Of a DNA stretch of 14,572 bases, positions 1 to 5,799 are shown one piece after another. Position 1 is the stretch's first letter; each line of letters starts with the position of its first letter. Under the pieces are notes generated by a model, which saw only the letters and a program-made list of their open reading frames with translations, searched no databases and was not told the DNA's origin. The DNA is from Candidatus Cloacimonadota bacterium. Its GTDB lineage: Bacteria > Muiribacteriota > UBA6191 > JACPRK01. The stretch spans positions 1-14,572 of the forward strand of contig JAJFLN010000189.1 in the NCBI GenBank assembly GCA_021772705.1, read 5' to 3'. Made by a program: the position numbers and the translations under genes.

Positions 1-127
1 GAACGGATCGGGAAAACTCGGCCATTCAGTCGTCCTGGATGCGGGCATCCATAGTAGGACGAACGGATCGGGAAAACTCGGCCATTCAGTCGTCTTGGAT
101 GCGGGCATCCATAGTGGGGCGAACGGA
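1..127. repeat. 60-bp tandem repeat, two full copies plus a stub
   Basis: Units at 1-60 and 61-120 match at 57 of 60 positions; the differences are c/t at 35/95, a/g at 56/116 and a/g at 59/119. A third copy starts with gaacgga at 121-127 and then diverges. Each unit carries a perfect inverted repeat, tggatgc-gg-gcatcca (36-51 and 96-111), which would fold into a hairpin. The array may extend to the left of the window. I see no coding potential; a short open frame on the minus strand is an incidental reading of the repeat. Confidence 0.9.
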
Positions 128-200
128 GGAGGGGACCCCCTGGGTGACATGCACCCGTCGAAGGGGTGACCCCTCGACAAGCTCGGGGTGAACGGGTAGA
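121..200. repeat. Hairpin-rich dispersed intergenic repeat (REP-like)
   Basis: The stretch holds consecutive inverted repeats: gggtg-acatg-caccc (142-156), a near-perfect arm pair with one bulge at 157-178 (gtcgaaggggt / acccctcgac), and an alternative pairing cccctcga-caagc-tcgggg around 171-187. The core ccctcgacaagctcggggtg followed by aacgg is the kind of element that recurs between genes in many proteobacterial and other high-GC genomes. It is often mistranslated as a peptide containing HPELVEG. Naming it as such is from memory; copy number elsewhere in this genome cannot be seen here. Confidence 0.6.
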
Positions 201-263
201 AGCTTGCCCCAGCACAAGATCACGAGAATGCTGCACCCGCCACCGAGGGCCTGGCCCATGACT

Positions 264-277
264 TTGAAGAGCTTCAA
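264..277 (-). other. Stem-loop over the stop codon of the 71-aa gene
   Basis: The arms ttgaag (264-269) and cttcaa (272-277) are perfectly complementary and enclose the TGA stop (274-276). No T-run follows on the minus strand, so this is not a standard intrinsic terminator. It might stabilise the 3' end of the transcript or be chance. Confidence 0.3.
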
Positions 278-489
278 TCAGGCAGCTGGGTCTTGCAGCT
301 GACGCAGTAGCGGTTCTCATCCAGATCCATCAGCACGTGGCCGATTGCGCCGCAGGTGACGCAATCGGCGTCCTCATGCTCGATTGAGCCCGCCCAGGTC
401 CCATCTCCGTAATAGAAGCCATCAGTAAAGCCGCTCGTGTCCAGTTCGTCACCGCAGTCAGGGCAGACGGTGTGCTTGGGAACGACCAT
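274..489 (-). CDS. Small protein with three CxxC pairs (zinc-ribbon-like), function unknown
   Basis: This is a 71-residue acidic protein with CxxC pairs at C9/C12, C43/C46 and C62/C65, plus His38 and His51. That is enough ligands for one or two structural zinc sites, so a small zinc-binding protein is the most that can be said. The start is well supported: GGAGGT lies 5 bases upstream of the ATG at 489. It lies 54 bp downstream of the PLD-type gene in the same direction and is probably the last gene of that transcript. The spacing C9-C12-C43-C46 is identical to that in the first half of the 127-aa protein at 5284-5667, though the rest of the sequence differs. No membrane segment or signal peptide is visible. 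I do not recognise the family. Confidence 0.75.
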   Translation of the reverse strand: MVVPKHTVCPDCGDELDTSGFTDGFYYGDGTWAGSIEHEDADCVTCGAIGHVLMDLDENRYCVSCKTQLPD

Positions 490-543
490 GGCGTACCTCC
501 GGGAATGGCGCGATCAGCAGTTGGCGCAGCTACCCGAGCCGAA

Positions 544-2172
544 TCAGTCCGAGAGTACCCAGTTCAATCGACCATCCTTGAGCCGGGTAAGCATGAGGAT
601 TTCCGCGCGCTGTAGGGCCATGAGATGAGCCCGTGTCTTCTCGAAGCTCAAATCGGTGTAGCGGGCGACGGTCCGGGTTGAAGCCCCCCGGAAGCGCTCC
701 ACAATCCGCATGATCTTCTTGCGATCAGGGTGGTCCAGTCCAGCCAGAACCTTGTCTCTCAGAGCGCGGCCCTGGGGTCCCGTCACCATCTGGGCCTTTC
801 TGGCCTGAGGATACCGGAAGGGCCAGCGCTTTCGAGTGCTGCCCCAGAGAGCGTCATACTCGGCCACATAGGATCGGACCACATCCTTTTCGGAGCTGTC
901 CCGCTCGGAATCGAAGACCGCCAGGTTCTCGAAGTTCCGCCGCTCCGCCGTGCCGGACCAGTTGTACGAACCTGCGGCCATCAGGCGCCGATCGACGATG
1001 GCCAGCTTGTGGTGCAGCAAGGGATTCCGGAAGTGTACCAGCGCTGGCTTGGCGTACTTCGGGGGCTGACTCTTGTCTTGCGGAGAATCCCACCCGTAAG
1101 AGTTGTTGCGCCACTTGTAGCGAACTTCCAGGTTACTCATCCTCCGGGTCCGAGCCTCTTCCTCGAGCCAGGGCCCCATCACGTGCATACCCCGCTCCTC
1201 AGCGGAGATCTGTGTCTGATCCATCATGACCCGCACATGAACGCCGGGCCGCTTCTGCGCGATGTTGACCAGATGCCGCGCGAGTCGCCGGGACGTGAAG
1301 CTGAACATGGCCACATCGATGGACTTCCTGGCTCGCCACAGCATGGTCTCGATCGCGCGATCGATCCGGACGTTGTCCTTCTCGTTGGCCGGCTCGGCGT
1401 TGAACAGGACCGTGAGATCCTCGGCCGGCGGATCGAACTCGATGTATCTCTCGGGCCTGCAAGGCCCAATCCGGCAGGCTCCATACTCGTTCCAAAGCCG
1501 GGCAAACTCCTCGGCGAACTGCTGGCCCAGACTCTCATCATCCCGGAACACGAAACGACTCTCGGCGAAGACCCGGTCGGAGCTCCTGGAGATGTTGGCG
1601 GAGCCGAAGAACCCGTCCTTGGGAATCCTGCTGCCTGGCCGATAGAAGATTCCGAACTTCTCGTGCATCGTCCCGTAGATCATCTCGCCCTTGCTCGACT
1701 CGCTTGCCCTGCCGCCGTTTGCCATCAGATCCTCGGTGATCTCTCGCAACTGGAACCTCTTGGCTGCTTTCTTTCCGGCCTTGGCGATCTTGGCCCGGGC
1801 CATCTTCTTGAAATCGCCCCTCATGACGCCGGTCCAGGACGCCACTCCGTCGAGCAGAACCTTGACCGTGATTCCTCGGTTCAGTGCCGCATCAATGAGC
1901 ATCGCCTGGTACTCCGTCCAGGTCAGGGCGTACATGCAGACCTTGATGGTCCCCCCCCGGGGGGTCCTCTGAATGAGATCCTTCACTGCATTGTTCGGAA
2001 CCGGATCGATCTTGGTTCCATCCATCAACTCAATGGTCCGGTTCCGATTCGGCGCGGCGAATCCTCCGTCAGGCGAAAACAGCACTGTCAACTCGCCAGC
2101 CAGGCCGATGGACACGGCAAGAGAGAGCAGAACCGCGGACTTGATGAAGTGTTGAGCGAATCGAGGGATCAT
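544..2172 (-). CDS. Secreted phospholipase-D-superfamily protein with C-terminal winged-helix-like domain
   Basis: This 542-aa protein has a hydrophobic N-terminal segment (about residues 10-26) that reads as a Sec signal peptide. Two PLD half-domains follow. The first has H170-x-K172 and a GSAN block at 190-193, but Tyr177 stands where the HxKx4D motif has Asp. The second has a full motif, H387-x-K389-x4-D394, and GSYN at 401-404. The paired motif forms one active site in nucleases, phospholipases and cardiolipin-synthase-like enzymes and breaks phosphodiester bonds through a phospho-histidine. Residues about 478-540 look like a winged helix-turn-helix (helix, RTVARYTDLSFEKTRAHLMA-type recognition region, short beta wing), which is odd in an exported protein. 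The start has only a weak ribosome site (GGTG). It is preceded by a 135-bp gap after the PHP gene. A nuclease role is plausible but the substrate is unknown. Confidence 0.85.
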   Translation of the reverse strand: MIPRFAQHFIKSAVLLSLAVSIGLAGELTVLFSPDGGFAAPNRNRTIELMDGTKIDPVPNNAVKDLIQRTPRGGTIKVCMYALTWTEYQAMLIDAALNRGITVKVLLDGVASWTGVMRGDFKKMARAKIAKAGKKAAKRFQLREITEDLMANGGRASESSKGEMIYGTMHEKFGIFYRPGSRIPKDGFFGSANISRSSDRVFAESRFVFRDDESLGQQFAEEFARLWNEYGACRIGPCRPERYIEFDPPAEDLTVLFNAEPANEKDNVRIDRAIETMLWRARKSIDVAMFSFTSRRLARHLVNIAQKRPGVHVRVMMDQTQISAEERGMHVMGPWLEEEARTRRMSNLEVRYKWRNNSYGWDSPQDKSQPPKYAKPALVHFRNPLLHHKLAIVDRRLMAAGSYNWSGTAERRNFENLAVFDSERDSSEKDVVRSYVAEYDALWGSTRKRWPFRYPQARKAQMVTGPQGRALRDKVLAGLDHPDRKKIMRIVERFRGASTRTVARYTDLSFEKTRAHLMALQRAEILMLTRLKDGRLNWVLSD

Positions 2173-2307
2173 GCTTTCACCAGCCTTTTGACAAGGTTAC
2201 AGATTGGAACTGGGACACCCTAGCACATTGCCACGTCACAGTTCGGGCCTTGGTCCATCGGGCCCTCCAGGTGCTCGCAGCGCGGGTCAAGGCGTCTGGT
2301 CCGGAGT

Positions 2308-3735
2308 TCACCTATGGCCGCGAAACCCCATATCAGGGCGCTGGGGGCAGCCGGCATGACGCTGGCGTCCCTTCATGGCCGCCAGCCCCGTGATCTTCGC
2401 AGTCTCGGGTATCCCTCCGACGTGGACGCAGTTTGGATTCGGATGGTAGACATCCCGTTCCGTCGAGGCGGTGAACAGATCGGACCACCAGCTCTCGATC
2501 TCCAGGGGAGAGTTCTCCGGGTCCGGCGCCGGCTGGAGCCACACCGGAGCAGTCCAGACCCGGGCCTTGTGCACCACATCGCCCTGCTGCTTGACGTGCA
2601 GGAACAGATACCGGTATCCGCCGTCATAACGGACTCCGCCAATGCGGTTCCAGCGCCCGGGAGCCACGTCGCCGGATTGCTCGACGGAGGCCACGGGAGC
2701 GGCCCATTCCTGGCCGCCGACCTCATCCATCCAGACCTGGACCTGATACCGGGCGTCGGGCTCGTCGTCGTCGGCGATCCGGAACTCGATGTTCAGCTCG
2801 CTCCCGGTCTCGGGAGGGGGTGAGATCACATCCCCGCCCAATCTGCCGTTGACCCGGTACTGGACTCGCAGGTTCCGATCTTCCGTGGCATAGACCCTCC
2901 GCTGGCGCAGGGCATCGAGCAAGGAAGACCGGCTCAGGCGAGGCGCCAGGACGCCGGTCCGGACCTCCGTGACCGTTCCCCAGGTGGCGTAGTGATTGTC
3001 CTGGTTCCCCGTGGGAGCCAGCTTCACGCCCCGGTTCAGATAGGCCAGCCACTCCCGGTACTGAACCCTGGGCTTGAATCCGGTGCTCTTGAGGTCGTGG
3101 GGGCCGTTCAAGATCTCCATCAGGACCGCGTGGGGCTTCCAAGCGTGGAGCCAGGCGGCAAAGGAAGGAAAGTCGTCGAGCCCATACTCCTTGCTCTTGT
3201 CTCGCAGCAGCCGTGGGTGATTGAACTGGACGATGGCCGGCTTGCCCAGCGAGTCCCGGTGTCGCGGCAGCCAGCTTCGCAGCAAGTGGTGGTACTTGCC
3301 ATTCCAGACATCGATGACCTGCGTCACCTCGTAGACATTGACGTGATTTCCGCTGGAGATGGACGAAAACTCCTGCCCATAAATGGCGATGAACTCGCCG
3401 TCACGGCTCATCCTCTGGGCGGCAGGAATCAGGGCGTCCCGATCCGGGCCGACATAGAGCGAGCTATCCTTGCCGATCAGGAGGCCATCCCGTCTGTCCC
3501 CGGCGTAACCTTCTGCCCATCGGTGGCTGTGCTCGGTCAGAGCCAGGAAGTCCAGACCACCCTGCTCTCGAGCATAACGATATGCCTCCTCGGGCAGACC
3601 CACGCCATCGCTGTAGGCGCAGTGGCTGTGCAGATTGCCGAAGTAGACCGTCAGGTCCCCCGAGCCAGCTGCCATGGCCGGTACAGAGGACAGAAGCCAG
3701 GCAGAGAGAACGAAGAAGAGGGCGCGACGGGTCAT
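2308..3735 (-). CDS. Secreted PHP-domain metallohydrolase (CehA/McbA-like)
   Basis: The protein is 475 aa with a signal peptide (residues 1-22/23, cleavage after AMA or AMAA). The PHP metal motifs are clear: FGNLHSHCAYSDG (H36, H38, D43), LTEHSH (H69), GQEFSS (E122) with H131, QFNHPR (H173) and GNQDNHY (about 243-249). This matches PHP-type hydrolases of the CehA/McbA group, which cleave ester or phosphoester bonds. After the catalytic domain comes RRVYATED and a beta-rich segment (about 290-415). The last ~45 residues contain an HPNPNCVHV element and a second Cys. The start ATG at 3735 overlaps the stop of the deaminase gene by 4 bases (ATGA) and has AGGA 7 bases upstream. A longer in-frame reading up to 4008 only retraces the deaminase gene. 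The substrate is unknown. Confidence 0.85.
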   Translation of the reverse strand: MTRRALFFVLSAWLLSSVPAMAAGSGDLTVYFGNLHSHCAYSDGVGLPEEAYRYAREQGGLDFLALTEHSHRWAEGYAGDRRDGLLIGKDSSLYVGPDRDALIPAAQRMSRDGEFIAIYGQEFSSISSGNHVNVYEVTQVIDVWNGKYHHLLRSWLPRHRDSLGKPAIVQFNHPRLLRDKSKEYGLDDFPSFAAWLHAWKPHAVLMEILNGPHDLKSTGFKPRVQYREWLAYLNRGVKLAPTGNQDNHYATWGTVTEVRTGVLAPRLSRSSLLDALRQRRVYATEDRNLRVQYRVNGRLGGDVISPPPETGSELNIEFRIADDDEPDARYQVQVWMDEVGGQEWAAPVASVEQSGDVAPGRWNRIGGVRYDGGYRYLFLHVKQQGDVVHKARVWTAPVWLQPAPDPENSPLEIESWWSDLFTASTERDVYHPNPNCVHVGGIPETAKITGLAAMKGRQRHAGCPQRPDMGFRGHR

Positions 3736-4772
3736 GAATCTGTCCTGTCCGATTCGGGCGACAGGCCCGCCTCCGCCTGAATCCCGGGGGGAGCCTGCCG
3801 CAGTCCATTTACCACAACCTGCTCGACCTCGCCTACATCCAGCCCGACCAGCTCGTGCAGGACGCGCAGCTCCTGATCGACTCCGGAGCCGAAGATGCAG
3901 AAGTCGTCGGAGTTGACCGTCACCCGAACGTCTTCCTGGAGCAGACGACGAATGGGCAGCTCCTGAAAAGACGGGACGACTCCGAGGCGCACGTTGGATG
4001 TGGGACACGTGTTGAGTGTCACTCCCCTGGCCGCCAGCTCCCGGACCAGACCGGGATCCTCGATGGCCCGGATTCCGTGCTGGACAGCCGAGACCTGGAG
4101 CACGTCGATGGCTTCCCTGACCGACTCCGGCCCGGCAAGCTCTCCCGCGTGGGCCTTTAGCTTCAGCCCCGCCTCGGCGGCCCTTCGGTAGAGAGGCCCA
4201 AAGGCCGAGGCCGGTGTCTTGCGCTCGTCGCCGTAGAGATCGACGCTGCCGAGAAAGCCCTCCACGTCGAGAGCCTTGTCGAATTCAGGCGACAGCTCGT
4301 CCGGAGGCCACTCCCGGTTCAGGCCGGCCTCGAAGCAGACTGTCAGACTCTCAGCTACCCGGGTTCTCTCCTCGATCAGCGCCCTGGCGAACTCGGACAT
4401 GGTGAACCCGCTATAGCGGGGGATGAGCATATCGAAGCTGACCTCGGCATAGACCACCCCTTCCCGGACCAGCCGGTCCAGGGTGCCCCGGGCCATCTTC
4501 ATCACGTTCTCCAGGGAGGTCATGAAGGGCAGGATGACGTTTCGAATGTAGCCGGAGAACTCGGAGAAGTCGTCGAAGTGATTCGGTGGCCGAACCAGGG
4601 TGGTTTCCGCGAGTTCGTCCATGACCTCCAGGGGCATGGAGAGCAGCCCGTGGGCGTGAAGCTCGGTCTTGGGGACGGCAAGCAACCGGTCCCCCCCGGC
4701 CCCGGAGGCCGTGAGGCCGGTCTCCAGATCCTCGCTCCAGCCGTATCGGCCGTTCCGGGAACCGGCCATCAC
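3732..4772 (-). CDS. Adenosine deaminase-family amidohydrolase
   Basis: This is a 346-aa cytoplasmic protein with the ADA-family zinc and catalytic motifs in order: KTELHAH (H39, H41), DLYGDE (178-183), KAHAGE (H208, E211), QHG (H232), NTCPTSN (254-260) and NSDDF (D289, D290). The family hydrolytically deaminates adenosine, adenine or related purines to the 6-oxo form. The segment after HxH reads GLLS rather than the usual L-x-G-[ST/A], and SDDF replaces the common TDDP, so the exact substrate should not be assumed. The start is GTG at 4772 (4-base overlap with the CBS gene, GTGA) or ATG at 4769 (TGATG, 2-to-3-base overlap); neither has a strong ribosome site, which fits translational coupling. 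Its stop overlaps the start of the PHP gene, so the three genes are tightly linked. Confidence 0.85.
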   Translation of the reverse strand: MMAGSRNGRYGWSEDLETGLTASGAGGDRLLAVPKTELHAHGLLSMPLEVMDELAETTLVRPPNHFDDFSEFSGYIRNVILPFMTSLENVMKMARGTLDRLVREGVVYAEVSFDMLIPRYSGFTMSEFARALIEERTRVAESLTVCFEAGLNREWPPDELSPEFDKALDVEGFLGSVDLYGDERKTPASAFGPLYRRAAEAGLKLKAHAGELAGPESVREAIDVLQVSAVQHGIRAIEDPGLVRELAARGVTLNTCPTSNVRLGVVPSFQELPIRRLLQEDVRVTVNSDDFCIFGSGVDQELRVLHELVGLDVGEVEQVVVNGLRQAPPGIQAEAGLSPESDRTDS

Positions 4773-5272
4773 AGGCTACCCAGTGGATCGCACTGAGATA
4801 GCGCCCGAAGCAGGTCGGTGACGCTGACGATTCCCGCCAGCCTTCGGTTGTCGATGATGACGACTCGGTGGACCCGCCAGGTCAACATGCTCTCGGCGAC
4901 CCGGTAGATCGGCGTGTTGGAAGTGACGGAGATCAGGTCCTTGGTCATCAGATCGGCGACGGTCAGTCCTTCCAGCGCATCCAGGTGGCCGTTCTTCTCC
5001 GCCTCTGCCAGGAGCTGCCGATTGGAGCTGGTGAGGAACCGGGAATCGGATCGCTTCGGCCCCCCTTCCGATGTGGACGGAAAGAGGAGGTCCGACATGG
5101 AGATGACCCCCACCACGTTCATCTCGGCGTCGATGACAGGCCCGCCTGTGATCTTGTTCCGCTTCAGGTGAAGCGCAGCTTCCCTGGCCGCCATTCCAGA
5201 GTCGACGCTCACCACGTCCTCGGTCATGACATCCCGTGCCCGAAGCTTGTGGATGGGAGTGCCTCTGGCCAT
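4769..5272 (-). CDS. Tandem CBS-domain protein
   Basis: This 167-aa protein consists almost wholly of two CBS motifs, about residues 12-65 (ARDVMTEDVVSV ... VIDAEMNVVGVISMSDLL) and about 105-160 (VADLMTKDLISV ... VVIIDNRRLAGIVSVTDLLRAL). The charged linker carries no other domain. CBS pairs usually bind adenosine-containing ligands (AMP, ATP, SAM) and act as cellular sensors. No effector domain is fused, so it would have to act through a partner. It starts 11 bp after the stop of the tandem zinc-ribbon gene with little ribosome site of its own, and its stop overlaps the deaminase start, which suggests coupled translation. An adenine-nucleotide sensor beside an adenosine-deaminase-family enzyme is suggestive, but a functional link is inference. 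Confidence 0.9.
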   Translation of the reverse strand: MARGTPIHKLRARDVMTEDVVSVDSGMAAREAALHLKRNKITGGPVIDAEMNVVGVISMSDLLFPSTSEGGPKRSDSRFLTSSNRQLLAEAEKNGHLDALEGLTVADLMTKDLISVTSNTPIYRVAESMLTWRVHRVVIIDNRRLAGIVSVTDLLRALSQCDPLGSL

Positions 5273-5283
5273 GGAACGCCGGT

Positions 5284-5667
5284 TCAGTCCCTGGAGTCGA
5301 CCGGGCCGGTACGCCGGCGGCTATTCCTGGAAGACGTGGCCGGCTCTTCGCCCTCCTCGGAGCGGCAAGCCTTGCAATAAGACTGAGGCGTCTGCTTCTG
5401 AGGAACCCCCAGCTTCTTCCAGCCAAAGTCCCGCACCACAGCCTCCATGTCCGTTGCCTTTCGGCCGCAGTTGTCACACTGGGCCAGCAGCTGATAGGAC
5501 CGCTTGCGGTTGGGCCGTTTCTCGTCCCGGCAAGCGATGCAGTGCGTCTCCGGCGCCCGCTTTCCCGCGAGGCCGAACTTCCTCCAGCCGAAGACCTCCT
5601 CGATGGACTCCACATCGGAGGCCGTGGCATCACAGGTCGCACAGACAGCTTTCAGTTCATAGACCAT
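5284..5667 (-). CDS. Protein of two 55-residue zinc-ribbon-like repeats, function unknown
   Basis: This 127-aa basic protein contains an exact internal duplication with a 55-residue period: C9/C12/C43/C46 is repeated as C64/C67/C98/C101, and FGWRK at 26-30 is repeated as FGWKK at 81-85. Each unit reads CxxC, an acidic helix, FGW[RK]K-x-G, then a CxACR knuckle, and could bind one zinc. The linker (RPNRKR) and the tail (about 111-120, rich in Ser and Arg) are basic, so nucleic-acid binding is possible but unproven. The ATG at 5667 has GGGAG 9 bases upstream. The CBS gene follows 11 bp downstream. I do not recognise a named family. The chain has no signal peptide or membrane segment. Confidence 0.8.
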   Translation of the reverse strand: MVYELKAVCATCDATASDVESIEEVFGWRKFGLAGKRAPETHCIACRDEKRPNRKRSYQLLAQCDNCGRKATDMEAVVRDFGWKKLGVPQKQTPQSYCKACRSEEGEEPATSSRNSRRRTGPVDSRD

Positions 5668-5718
5668 GGTAGTCAGCTCCCGCCCCTGTGCACTCTTGCC
5701 TTCTCGAGAGCAACGCCC

Positions 5719-5748
5719 ACCCTACACGGCCCACGATCCTCCGGGCAA
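5719..5748 (-). promoter_or_regulatory. Possible promoter for the zinc-ribbon/CBS/deaminase/PHP operon
   Basis: On the minus strand TTGCCC (5743-5748) and TAGGGT (5719-5724) are separated by 18 bases, about 50 bases upstream of the ATG at 5667. The match to the sigma-70 consensus is moderate (4 of 6 in each box). The 127-bp gap after the phosphatase gene leaves room for it. Confidence 0.3.
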
Positions 5749-5783
5749 GTGCTCCTCCGCCGTCGGGCACAGACCTGACGGGC

Positions 5784-5799
5784 GGTGAATCGCTTCACC
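5784..5799 (-). other. GNRA-capped stem-loop over the phosphatase stop codon
   Basis: On the minus strand GGTGAA-GCGA-TTCACC gives a perfect 6-bp stem with a GCGA (GNRA) tetraloop. The TGA stop (5795-5797) lies in the 5' arm. No T-run follows, so it is more likely an mRNA-stability or processing element than an intrinsic terminator. Confidence 0.4.

Noticed and set aside
86..277. Short minus-strand frame over the repeats (contains HPELVEG)
   Set aside because: It is a translation of dispersed repeat DNA, a well-known source of false gene calls.
730..2223. 497-codon open frame on the plus strand opposite the PLD gene
   Set aside because: It is an antisense shadow of a gene with clear HKD motifs; its translation is low-complexity and matches no domain.
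3736..4008. N-terminal extension of the PHP gene
   Set aside because: It overlaps the deaminase gene in another frame, reads as Arg/Gly/Ala low complexity, and the signal peptide starts at the ATG at 3735.
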